Below the pieces are notes generated by a model. That model had not been told where the DNA came from. It worked only from the letters and a program-made list of their open reading frames with translations, and ran no database searches. Below, one piece after another: positions 1 to 7,279 of a stretch of 64,000 bases of DNA. The stretch is from Flavobacteriales bacterium (GTDB taxonomy: Bacteria > Bacteroidota > Bacteroidia > Flavobacteriales_F > PHOS-HE28): the NCBI GenBank assembly GCA_016718655.1, contig JADKCV010000015.1, positions 1-64,000 on the forward strand, read 5' to 3'. The stretch's first letter is position 1; each line of letters starts with the position of its first letter. Position numbers and translations under genes: made by a program.

Positions 1-104
1 TCCGCATACTGGTTGAGTCGTTCGTTGTCGATGCCATAGGACTTGTTGCCCATGAGGCTTTCACCGGAGAGCTTGAGGAGGATGCGCTTATAGGATCGGG
101 CCAT
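1..104 (-). CDS. pyrH: UMP kinase, N-terminal fragment (runs off the window)
   Basis: The first 34 codons are present; the rest lies beyond base 1. The N-terminus reads MARSYKRILLKLSGESLMG, which is the glycine-rich KLSGE nucleotide-binding start of bacterial UMP kinase. This hexameric enzyme makes UDP from UMP and ATP in the cytoplasm. Its place directly after rpsB-tsf is the classic bacterial order. An in-frame ATG four codons upstream (base 116) is an alternative start. A terminator hairpin separates it from tsf, and a TACTTTCA box at 127-134 suggests that it has its own promoter. Confidence 0.9.
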   Translation of the reverse strand, partial: MARSYKRILLKLSGESLMGNKSYGIDNERLNQYA

Positions 105-126
105 GGGCGTATGCATATCGCTGGGG

Positions 127-134
127 TGAAAGTA
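127..134 (-). promoter_or_regulatory. Putative -7 box of pyrH
   Basis: TACTTTCA on the minus strand, 22 nt before the pyrH ATG. It differs from the TAnnTTTG box of Bacteroidota at the last base. It overlaps the U-tract of the tsf terminator by one base. Confidence 0.4.
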
Positions 135-162
135 AAAAAAGAGGGAGGCCTAGGCCTCCCTC
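134..162 (-). terminator. Rho-independent terminator of the rpsB-tsf operon
   Basis: A perfect 10-bp inverted repeat (GAGGGAGGCC and its complement, loop TA) at 141-162 is followed on the minus strand by seven T at 134-140. It starts 22 bases after the tsf stop codon. Confidence 0.85.
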
Positions 163-184
163 TTCTATGAACGATGTAAGAACA

Positions 185-1024
185 TCAGATCGTCAACGAG
201 TGGCGCTTGAAGCCGGTGACCGTGAGGTCCTTGTCGGCGGTCTTCACGTACTGTTCCACGCTCAGCTTGTTGTCCTTGATGAACTCCTGGGCGAGCAGGG
301 TGCTTTCCTTGAAGAACTTGTTGAGGCGACCGACTGCGATCTTCTCGGCCATTTCAGCGGGTTTACCCTCTTGGATGGCGAGTTCCTTGCCGATCTCCAG
401 TTCCTTGTCGATCACACTCTGGGGTGTGCTGCTCTTGTCCAACGCGATGGGTGCCATGGCGGCCACTTGCATGGCCACGTCCTTCGCGATACCGTCGAAT
501 CCCGTTTTGTTGAGGGCGACCAGGCTGGCAACCTTGTTACCGGGGTGGTTGTAGGCGAACACGTAAGGGGCGCTCAGCGCATGGCAGGCGCTCACGTCGA
601 TCTTCTCTCCGATGACACCGGTCTGTTCCACGAGTTTTTCAGCGATGGTCTGACCGTTGCTGTCATAGGCAGCGCTCTTCAACGCCTCGATGCTGTCAAC
701 GCCCTTCTCCAAGGCGATGGAAGCGATACGCTCTGCCATCGCGGTGAAGTCGGCGTTCTTGGCGACGAAGTCGGTCTCGCAATTCACACACACGAGGACA
801 CCCTTGGTGCCATCGGCGGTGGTGTTGGCGAGCACGAGGCCCTCGGAAGCGTCGCGGTCAGCGCGCTTGGCAGCCACCTTTTGGCCCTGCTTGCGCAGGT
901 AATCGATAGCGGCATCGAAGTCGCCATTGGCCTCGGTGAGGGCCTTCTTGCAGTCCATCATGCCTGCGCCGGTGATCTGGCGCAGCTTGTTCACATCTGC
1001 GGCGGTAATGGCCATGGTGCTCAT
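185..1024 (-). CDS. tsf: Translation elongation factor Ts
   Basis: A 279-residue protein that recycles EF-Tu-GDP to EF-Tu-GTP in the cytoplasm. The N-terminal UBA-like domain (about residues 4-45) carries GAGMMDCKKAL, followed by KRADRDASEGLV and the NCETDFVAKN motif that contacts EF-Tu. Length fits the family (about 270-295). The chosen start gives MSTMAITAADV; the more conserved start is the Met at base 1015 (MAITAADV). It lies 3 bp after rpsB, so the two genes are certainly co-transcribed, and it ends at a strong terminator before pyrH. Confidence 0.96.
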   Translation of the reverse strand: MSTMAITAADVNKLRQITGAGMMDCKKALTEANGDFDAAIDYLRKQGQKVAAKRADRDASEGLVLANTTADGTKGVLVCVNCETDFVAKNADFTAMAERIASIALEKGVDSIEALKSAAYDSNGQTIAEKLVEQTGVIGEKIDVSACHALSAPYVFAYNHPGNKVASLVALNKTGFDGIAKDVAMQVAAMAPIALDKSSTPQSVIDKELEIGKELAIQEGKPAEMAEKIAVGRLNKFFKESTLLAQEFIKDNKLSVEQYVKTADKDLTVTGFKRHSLTI

Positions 1025-1027
1025 GTG

Positions 1028-1813
1028 TTACTGGTTCTCCTCTTTGGTTCCTTCCTCCACAACGCCTTCAGCCGCTTCGGTTGCTTCTTCTTCACCGGCC
1101 TCTTCGGTGACCTCCTCGGGCGCGTTCTTCCGTTCCTCCAGGCCTTCATTGATGGCCTTGATCATCTCGTCCACGATGAGCTCGATGCTCTTGGTCGCAT
1201 CGTCGTTGGCCGGGATCGGGAAATCCACCAAGGAGGGATCACTGTTCGTATCCACCATGGCGAACGTAGGGATGCCAAGTTTACGGGCCTCGGCCACGGC
1301 GATGTGCTCCTTCACGATATCAACGATGAACAGCGCACTGGGCAAACGGGTGAGGTCGGCGATGCTGCCCAGGTTCTTCTCCATCTTCTCACGTTGGCGG
1401 CTCACTTGGAGTCGCTCACGCTTGGACATGTTATCGAAGGTGCCGTCGGTCTTCATCCGATCGATGGTGGCCATCTTCTTGATGGTGCGACGGATGGTGC
1501 CGAAGTTGGTGAGCATACCACCACTCCAACGCTCCGTGACGAAGGGCATACCCGTGGGCTTCACTTTCTCGGCCACGATGTCCTTCGCTTGCTTCTTGGT
1601 GGCGACGAAAAGGACCTTCTTGCCCCCGCGGGCAATGCTCTTCATGGCGGCGGTGGCCTCTTCGAGCTTTACCGCCGTTTTGTTGAGGTCGATGATGTGG
1701 ATCCCCTTCTTCTCGTCGAAGATGTAGGGAGCCATGTTGGGGTTCCACTTGCGACGGAGGTGGCCGAAGTGCACCCCTGCATCGAGCAACTGCTTGAATT
1801 CCAAACGAGCCAT
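1028..1813 (-). CDS. rpsB: 30S ribosomal protein S2
   Basis: A 261-residue S2 protein of the small subunit. The start MARLEFKQLLDAGVHFGH and the segment RRKWNPNMAPYIF are diagnostic, and LFIVDIVKEHIAVAEA lies near residue 165. The last 40 residues form a very acidic, Glu/Ala-rich tail, a lineage-specific extension beyond the S2 core. It is first in the rpsB-tsf operon. Its leader (1814-1928) contains a long stem-loop that may be regulatory. Confidence 0.97.
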   Translation of the reverse strand: MARLEFKQLLDAGVHFGHLRRKWNPNMAPYIFDEKKGIHIIDLNKTAVKLEEATAAMKSIARGGKKVLFVATKKQAKDIVAEKVKPTGMPFVTERWSGGMLTNFGTIRRTIKKMATIDRMKTDGTFDNMSKRERLQVSRQREKMEKNLGSIADLTRLPSALFIVDIVKEHIAVAEARKLGIPTFAMVDTNSDPSLVDFPIPANDDATKSIELIVDEMIKAINEGLEERKNAPEEVTEEAGEEEATEAAEGVVEEGTKEENQ

Positions 1814-1858
1814 TGTACTGTTGTTTAGTTCACTTTCCTTCTTCCCGTTGATACAGGC

Positions 1859-1903
1859 ATCCCGCTGGTAGCCTCCACCTATCGGCGGAGAGTCCAGCGG
1901 GAT
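1859..1903 (-). promoter_or_regulatory. Long stem-loop in the rpsB leader
   Basis: A perfect 10-bp inverted repeat pairs 1859-1868 with 1894-1903, and a CTCC/GGAG pair extends it inside the loop. It sits 45 bases before the rpsB ATG in the rpsI-rpsB gap. No T-run follows it on the minus strand, so it does not look like a simple terminator. It could be a feedback site for an S2-type leader, but this is inference. Confidence 0.5.
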
Positions 1904-1928
1904 TGGATCCTGAACAAGCGTAGGGACG

Positions 1929-2315
1929 TTAACGCTTGCTGAACTGGTAACGCTTACGCGCTTTCTTGCGACCGAATTTCTTACGCTCGACGCCGCGGGG
2001 GTCGCGGGTCATGAGTTCCTCCGCCTTCAGCTTGGGCTTCAGCTCGGGGTCGATGGTCACCAGGGCACGAGCAATGCCGAGGCGTACGGCATCCACCTGA
2101 CCGGTGATACCGCCTCCGTCAACACGCACGGTGACATCATATTTACCCACCGTTTCGGTGAGCTTGAAGGGTTGCTGCAGTTTGAACTGCTGCATGGTCA
2201 CCGGGAAATAATCCTGGCTTTCGCGGCCGTTGACGATGATCTCGCCGGTCCCCTCGGTGAGGGTGACACGAGCGACCGACGTTTTGCGGCGACCGAGGCT
2301 GATAACGGGCTCCAT
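1929..2315 (-). CDS. rpsI: 30S ribosomal protein S9
   Basis: A 128-residue S9 protein. The start is SLGRRKTSVARV, with DPRGVERKKFGRKKARK near the end and the C-terminal KRYQFSKR. The invariant terminal Lys-Arg reaches the ribosomal P site in known structures. It follows rplM by one base, the standard L13-S9 pair, which are co-transcribed and assemble into different subunits. Confidence 0.97.
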   Translation of the reverse strand: MEPVISLGRRKTSVARVTLTEGTGEIIVNGRESQDYFPVTMQQFKLQQPFKLTETVGKYDVTVRVDGGGITGQVDAVRLGIARALVTIDPELKPKLKAEELMTRDPRGVERKKFGRKKARKRYQFSKR

Positions 2316-2316
2316 C

Positions 2317-2772
2317 TTACTTGATCGTGTTCAGGTCGAACTTGCGTGGCTTCTGGGCTTCGTGCACATGTTCAGCACCTGCCACCACGTGGAGGTTGTT
2401 GAACACGCGACGGCCGAGGCGGTTCTTGGGCAGCATGCCGCGCACGGCGATCTCCACCATGGCCTCGGGCTTGCGGCCCTTGAGGTCCTTGGCGATCTCC
2501 ACCGTACGACCACCGGGGTGGCCGCTGTAGCGCTGGTACTCCTTGTAATTCATCTTGCCACCCGTCAAGCGCACCTTATCGGCGTTGATCACAATGACGT
2601 GATCGCCGCAGTTCACGTGCGGGGTGAAGGTTGCCTTGTGCTTACCGCGAACGATCATGGCGACCTTGCTGGCAAGGCGTCCAAGTACTTCGTTCTCAGC
2701 ATCCACGAGCAGCCATTCAGGCTGCACGCTGGCCGCGTTGGCCATGCTGGTCGTATGTGTCGTCGAAGCCAC
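2317..2772 (-). CDS. rplM: 50S ribosomal protein L13
   Basis: A 151-residue L13 protein, an early-assembly protein of the large subunit. WLLVDAENEVLGRLAS, FTPHVNCGDHVIVINA and the RGMLPKNRLGR segment are characteristic. The first nine residues precede a second Met (MANAASVQPEW), which is an alternative start. It heads the rplM-rpsI unit, and a TATCTTCG box lies 42 nt upstream. Confidence 0.97.
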   Translation of the reverse strand: MASTTHTTSMANAASVQPEWLLVDAENEVLGRLASKVAMIVRGKHKATFTPHVNCGDHVIVINADKVRLTGGKMNYKEYQRYSGHPGGRTVEIAKDLKGRKPEAMVEIAVRGMLPKNRLGRRVFNNLHVVAGAEHVHEAQKPRKFDLNTIK

Positions 2773-2814
2773 GGGTGTGTGCTTTTTTGAGGGATGATCC
2801 CCGGAAATGGGGTG

Positions 2815-2822
2815 CGAAGATA
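2815..2822 (-). promoter_or_regulatory. Putative -7 box of rplM-rpsI
   Basis: TATCTTCG on the minus strand, 42 nt before the rplM ATG in the 105-bp kbl-rplM gap. Confidence 0.5.
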
Positions 2823-2877
2823 GATCCTTTTTCCAGAAACCAACAATGGGCTGTGCATACGGACCCGTTCGCCCCCG

Positions 2878-4071
2878 TCAGGCTACCACTCCCAGCTCGC
2901 GCCCCACCTTGCCGAAGGCCGCCAGGGCTTGATCGATATGGGCCTCCGTATGGGCAGCGCTCAACTGCACGCGGATCCGCGCCGTGTCCTTGGGCACCAC
3001 CGGGTAGAAGAACCCGATGACGTAGATGCCCTCTGCCAGCAGTTTGTCGGCCATCACTTGGCTCAACTTGGCGTCACCCAGCATCACGGGCACGATGGCG
3101 GCACCTGCCCCACGGGTCTTGAAGCCCAACGCCTCGATCCCGGTCCGGAAACGGTCCACATTCCGCTCCAGACGATCCCGTAGTTCGGTGCTTGCGGAGA
3201 GGATCTCCAACACCTTGATACTGGCGCCCACGATGGATGGTGCCAAGCTATTGCTGAACAGGTAGGGACGACTGCGCTGGCGGAGCATCTCGATGATCTC
3301 CTTGCGACCGGTGGTGTAGCCACCCATGGCGCCACCCAGTGCCTTGCCCAGGGTGCCGGTGATGATATCCACGCGCCCCATCACACCGCAATGTTCCACG
3401 CTACCCCGACCGGTCCTGCCGATGAAGCCGGCCGCGTGGCACTCGTCGACCATGACCAGGGCCTGGTATTGGTCCGCCAGGTCGCAGATGCCCTTGAGGT
3501 CGGCCACGATGCCATCCATGCTGAAGACGCCATCGGTGACGATGACCATGTGACGCGCACCATCGGCCCGGGCAGCCTTCAACTGTACCTCCAGGTCGGC
3601 CATGTCGTTGTTGGCGTAACGGTAGCGCTTGCTCTTGCAGAGGCGAACCCCGTCGATGATGCTGGCGTGGTTCAGGGAATCGCTGATGATGGCATCCTCC
3701 TCACCGAACAAGGGCTCGAATACCCCCCCGTTCGCATCGAAGCAAGCCGCGTAAAGGATGGTATCCTCCATACCGTGGAAGGCAGCCAACCGGTCCTCGA
3801 GTTCCTTATGGATGTCCTGCGTACCACAGATGAAGCGCACGCTGCTCATCCCGAATCCGTGAACATCCAAGGTGGCATGCGCGGCCTTCACCACCTCGGG
3901 ATGCGAGGAGAGCCCCAAGTAGTTGTTGGCGCAGAAGTTGAGCACCTGCCTACCGTTGACCGTGATCTCCGCTGCCTGTTCGCTGGTGATGATGCGTTCG
4001 CGTTTGAACAGACCGGCCTGTTCGATGGCGGCGAGTTCCTGTTGTAGATGGGCTTGAAGGGTGCCGTACAT
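2878..4071 (-). CDS. kbl: Glycine C-acetyltransferase (2-amino-3-ketobutyrate CoA ligase)
   Basis: A 397-residue fold-type I PLP enzyme of the alpha-oxoamine synthase family. It interconverts glycine plus acetyl-CoA and 2-amino-3-ketobutyrate, the second step of threonine breakdown. The N-terminus GLFKRERIITS is typical of Kbl rather than of BioF or SPT. VDECH (residues 208-212) holds the PLP-pyridine Asp, and Lys243 in GTLGKALGG is the Schiff-base lysine. Length equals that of E. coli Kbl. No threonine dehydrogenase gene is adjacent. A divergent promoter region separates it from the CPBP-like gene. Confidence 0.93.
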   Translation of the reverse strand: MYGTLQAHLQQELAAIEQAGLFKRERIITSEQAAEITVNGRQVLNFCANNYLGLSSHPEVVKAAHATLDVHGFGMSSVRFICGTQDIHKELEDRLAAFHGMEDTILYAACFDANGGVFEPLFGEEDAIISDSLNHASIIDGVRLCKSKRYRYANNDMADLEVQLKAARADGARHMVIVTDGVFSMDGIVADLKGICDLADQYQALVMVDECHAAGFIGRTGRGSVEHCGVMGRVDIITGTLGKALGGAMGGYTTGRKEIIEMLRQRSRPYLFSNSLAPSIVGASIKVLEILSASTELRDRLERNVDRFRTGIEALGFKTRGAGAAIVPVMLGDAKLSQVMADKLLAEGIYVIGFFYPVVPKDTARIRVQLSAAHTEAHIDQALAAFGKVGRELGVVA

Positions 4072-4091
4072 GGGATGCGTGGAATGGGCTG

Positions 4092-4099
4092 CGAAAGTA
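4092..4099 (-). promoter_or_regulatory. Putative -7 box of kbl
   Basis: TACTTTCG on the minus strand, 20 nt before the kbl ATG. Confidence 0.55.
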
Positions 4100-4166
4100 G
4101 GGTCCCGGTGGCGGTGTGGAACGGTCGGTCCCGTCCGGGGTCTTTACAACGAAGGGCCTCGGCAAC

Positions 4167-4174
4167 TATCTTGC
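4167..4174 (+). promoter_or_regulatory. Putative -7 box of the CPBP-like gene
   Basis: TATCTTGC on the plus strand, 20 nt before ATG 4195. It mirrors the kbl box across the divergent intergenic region. Confidence 0.4.
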
Positions 4175-4194
4175 GCGCCTCTTCCATCGAACAC

Positions 4195-5058
4195 ATGCGC
4201 CAATTCGTCGCCAAATATCCTGTACTGGTCTTCACTTTGTTGACCCTCGCTTACCAGTTCGCCGTGGTCGGCGTGGTCTGGGCCAGACTGGGCCCGGGCC
4301 AGCACATGCATGATGACGCCTTCGCCCACATGGTCTTCCGCTTCCGGGTCTTCGGGCCCTTGGTGTTCGCCATGCTACTGACCTTCTACTTGGAAGGCGG
4401 AAAGGGTCTTCGCACGTTGTTCGAAGGCTTCATCCATTGGAAGGTGCCCGCGAAATGGTACCTGTTGGCCTTCAGCTGGAAGTTCCTCTTCACCTATGTG
4501 GGAATCGGGTTCCTGGTACTCGTCGGTCAGGCTCAATGGCCAGGTTGGGTGGTGGACAACTTCTTCGGTGGTGACCTGAGCAACCTGAAGGCCTGGCTTT
4601 CGAACCTGGGATTCATCGTCGGCATCGCCTTCGTGGAGGAGACCGCGTGGATGAAGTTCTCGGTGACCCGCATGCAGGAGCGATATTCGGCCTTGGTGTC
4701 CTGCCTGCTCGTCGGCATCGGTTGGGGCTTGTGGTACCTACCCATGCTGTTGATCGGCGAGGGTGTTCCCGATGGATATCCTTGGCCCATGTTCCTGTTG
4801 AGCATGGTATGCCTGACGGTGCTGTTGGGCTGGACCTACAACATGACGCGCAGCGGCACCATCCTGTTGATCATGCAGATCGTGAGCAACTGCGCCTTCT
4901 TCATCATCCCTGTTCTGCCGGCTTGGTGGGGTGGTGATGCCACCTTCGTGAACGCCTTCGTGGCCGTGAACTGCCTATCCGCCTTACTGCTGATCATGGT
5001 CTTCGGTTGGCGGGAACTGAGCAGTGGTACCCGGGCGCGTTGGAGCGATGTCCACTAA
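4195..5058 (+). CDS. CPBP (Abi)-family membrane protein, probably catalytically degenerate
   Basis: A 287-residue multipass inner-membrane protein with about eight hydrophobic segments. The layout matches CPBP intramembrane metalloproteases (type II CAAX protease / bacteriocin-processing relatives). The first motif keeps the paired glutamates (FVEETAWM, near residue 145) but the usual Arg of EExxxR is Met. The second motif, normally FxxxH, reads WGLWYLP, with Tyr where the zinc-binding His is expected. It may therefore be a non-catalytic paralogue. The reading frame is open further upstream, but ATG 4195 is chosen because it follows the promoter box and begins directly with the first membrane helix. 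Confidence 0.7.
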   Translation: MRQFVAKYPVLVFTLLTLAYQFAVVGVVWARLGPGQHMHDDAFAHMVFRFRVFGPLVFAMLLTFYLEGGKGLRTLFEGFIHWKVPAKWYLLAFSWKFLFTYVGIGFLVLVGQAQWPGWVVDNFFGGDLSNLKAWLSNLGFIVGIAFVEETAWMKFSVTRMQERYSALVSCLLVGIGWGLWYLPMLLIGEGVPDGYPWPMFLLSMVCLTVLLGWTYNMTRSGTILLIMQIVSNCAFFIIPVLPAWWGGDATFVNAFVAVNCLSALLLIMVFGWRELSSGTRARWSDVH

Positions 5059-5102
5059 TCATCGGACACGATGTTGGGTACCGTAAGCGCTGGTCCGCAG
5101 CT

Positions 5103-5405
5103 TCAGCCCTTGTCCACCACGCGTGGCACCTTGAAGTAGTCGCTGTCCTTCACGGGGCTGTTGCGCAGGGCATCGGCCTTGCTCACCACATCACCCGGCA
5201 CCACATCATCCTCGCGGAGCACGTCCTGTTCCTCGGTCATGAAGATGAGGGGCTCCACGCCCGTCGTATCCACCTCGTTCAACTTCTCCACGAAGGAGAG
5301 CACCCGCTCCATATCGGCCAGGATGACTGCACGGGCGGCAGGGTCGCTGTAGTCCAACTTGGCCAGTTCGGCGATGCGGTCGAGGGTGGAGTCGGTGATC
5401 TTCAT
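5103..5405 (-). CDS. gatC: Asp-tRNA(Asn)/Glu-tRNA(Gln) amidotransferase subunit C
   Basis: A 100-residue GatC, the small scaffold subunit of the GatCAB complex that amidates mischarged Asp-tRNA(Asn) or Glu-tRNA(Gln). The N-terminal helix (LDRIAELAKLDYSD), the central LNEVDTTGVEPL and the C-terminal LREDDVV...NSPVKDSDYFKVPRVV are typical. gatA and gatB are not in this window. It lies 15 bp downstream of the acyltransferase gene on the same strand. Confidence 0.92.
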   Translation of the reverse strand: MKITDSTLDRIAELAKLDYSDPAARAVILADMERVLSFVEKLNEVDTTGVEPLIFMTEEQDVLREDDVVPGDVVSKADALRNSPVKDSDYFKVPRVVDKG

Positions 5406-5420
5406 GGCGGTGGTGGTCGA

Positions 5421-6225
5421 TCAAGCCTCGCGCAGGGGGGCTTCGATCACGGCGAACACGCGTTGGCGCAAAGGTATCAGATCATCCATGGTGAGCCCTT
5501 CGGTAGGGATGGGAGCATGTTGGATGGCCCGTGCCACCCCGGGTCGGGCACGGCTTAGGAACTCCGTGGGTTCGCCGAAGAGCCGCCAGTGGTCCAGGAA
5601 GGTGATGGGTACGATGGGCACTTGCTTCTCGATCGCCAATTTGAACGCTCCGTCCTTGAAGGGCTTCAGACGCGGAGTGAAGGCCGGGATGGTGCCTTCG
5701 GGGAAGAGCGCCACACTGGTGCCCCGGTCGATGGCCTCGGCGGCTTTGCGGAAGGCCTTGGCCGCTTCCACGTGGCTGCCACGGTTCACCGCGATGTTCA
5801 TGCCTTTGAAGAAGATGTTGAAGAGCGGCCATTTGAGCAGCTCATACTTGCCCATGAACAGGAAGTACTCGGGCAACACGTTGTACATCTGGATGATGTC
5901 CAGGTAACTGCTGTGGTTGCAACAGATCACGTAGGGTGCCTTGGGCAAGGGGGCTGCGCGTTCCAAGCGCATCGGCACGCCACAGGCCCATTGCAGGAAC
6001 CAGGCCCACTTGCGTTTCAAGCGGAACGCGCGGTCGTAGCGGCGGGGGGTGTAAGAGCAGGACACGGAAAGGCACGTAGAGCACGACCAGCGATCCGAAG
6101 AAGACCAGTGCGAACCAGAACTTGTACACCCAGCGCAGTGGCAGGAACAGCCATTTGGACCACGTACTACGACGGCTTTCGCTGTCGATCACTCGGGGGC
6201 GTTCGGTCGGTTGCTGTTGGGGCAT
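5421..6225 (-). CDS. plsC: 1-acyl-sn-glycerol-3-phosphate acyltransferase, split by a frameshift
   Basis: A PlsC-type enzyme that acylates lysophosphatidic acid at the inner membrane. The intact reading starts at ATG 6225 (MPQQQPTERPRV), runs through a membrane segment ending near VLYVPFRVLL, and then continues one base out of frame. The second frame holds the acyltransferase motifs CNHSSYLDI (HX4D variant), AVNRG, FPEGTIP and VPIVPITF. The switch falls at a run of six G (6044-6049); removing one G restores one protein of about 267 residues. A sequencing error is the simplest explanation. It shares its strand with gatC, and a TACCTTCG box lies 16 nt upstream. Confidence 0.85.
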
Positions 6226-6241
6226 GTCCTTGGAAGGAGCG

Positions 6242-6249
6242 CGAAGGTA
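6242..6249 (-). promoter_or_regulatory. Putative -7 box of the acyltransferase gene
   Basis: TACCTTCG on the minus strand, 16 nt before ATG 6225. It lies 46 bp from the oppositely oriented trpS box. Confidence 0.5.
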
Positions 6250-6295
6250 GCAGGGTGCGTGGGAGGCGACCCCTACCCTTCGCTGGGCCAGCCAG

Positions 6296-6303
6296 TATCT
6301 TCG
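6296..6303 (+). promoter_or_regulatory. Putative -7 box of trpS
   Basis: TATCTTCG on the plus strand, only 7 nt before the trpS ATG, which implies a transcript with almost no leader. Confidence 0.5.
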
Positions 6304-6310
6304 CCACCCC

Positions 6311-7279
6311 ATGGCCCGCATCCTCACCGGCATCCAGAGCACCGGCACCCCGCACCTGGGCAATGTGCTGGGCGCGATCCGCCCGGCCATCGGCCTGAGC
6401 ACCGACGTGCGCAACGAATCCTTCCTGTTCATTGCCGATCTGCATTCGCTCACGCAGATCAAGGAGCCGGGGGTGTTGCGCAGCAATACCCATGGCGTGG
6501 CCGCGGCCTGGCTGGCTTGCGGGCTGGATGCGGGGCGTAGCGTGTTCTACCGGCAGAGCGACGTGCCGGAGGTGACCGAACTGAGCTGGTACCTCAGTTG
6601 CTTCTTCCCCTATTCACGCTTGGCCTTGGCGCACAGCTTCAAGGACAAGGCCGATCGCTTGGAGGATGTGAACGCGGGGCTCTTCACCTATCCCATGCTG
6701 ATGGCGGCGGACATCTTGTTGTACGACGCGCACTTCGTGCCGGTGGGCAAGGACCAGAAGCAGCACATCGAGTTCACGCGTGATGTGGCCGAGCGCTTCA
6801 ACCACCAGATGGGCGAGACCTTTGTGGTGCCCGAGGCGCGGATCGATGAGCAGGTGATGATCGTGCCCGGCACCGATGGTGAGAAGATGAGCAAGAGCCG
6901 CGACAACCTCGTGCGGATCTTCGCCTCGGAGAAGGAGTTGAAGCAGGATGTGATGGGCATCGTCACGGACAGCCAACCCTTGGAAGCGCCGAAGGACCCC
7001 GAAGCGAACAACGTCTACCGCTTGTTCAAGCTGGTGGCCCCGGCCGATGCGGTGACCACCATGGCGGAGAAGTTCCGTGCGGGGGGGTACGGCTACGGCC
7101 ATGCGAAGAAGGAACTGCTGGCCGTCCTGTTGGACGGCTTCCGCACCGAGCGCGACACCTTCCAACGCCTGATGAACGAACCCGGCGAGCTCGACCGGGA
7201 GTTGAGGATGGGCGCGGACAAGGCGCGCAGCGTGGCGAGTGCGGTGCTCCAGCGCGTCCGGGAGCGCTTGGGTTATTGA
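6311..7279 (+). CDS. trpS: Tryptophan--tRNA ligase
   Basis: A 322-residue class Ic aminoacyl-tRNA synthetase that charges tRNA(Trp). The HIGH-equivalent TPHLGN lies near residues 12-17, the Trp-pocket region GLFTYPMLMAADILLYDA around residue 130, and the KMSKS loop is GEKMSKS (residues 190-196). Length matches the short bacterial TrpRS (about 320-335). It is single and divergent from plsC. Its 3' end overlaps the end of the convergent amidohydrolase gene by 7 bp. Confidence 0.96.
   Translation: MARILTGIQSTGTPHLGNVLGAIRPAIGLSTDVRNESFLFIADLHSLTQIKEPGVLRSNTHGVAAAWLACGLDAGRSVFYRQSDVPEVTELSWYLSCFFPYSRLALAHSFKDKADRLEDVNAGLFTYPMLMAADILLYDAHFVPVGKDQKQHIEFTRDVAERFNHQMGETFVVPEARIDEQVMIVPGTDGEKMSKSRDNLVRIFASEKELKQDVMGIVTDSQPLEAPKDPEANNVYRLFKLVAPADAVTTMAEKFRAGGYGYGHAKKELLAVLLDGFRTERDTFQRLMNEPGELDRELRMGADKARSVASAVLQRVRERLGY

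Noticed and set aside
167..1828. 553-codon plus-strand ORF over tsf and rpsB
   Set aside because: It is antisense to two certain ribosome/translation genes and has no family resemblance; strong codon bias of the real genes keeps the opposite strand open.
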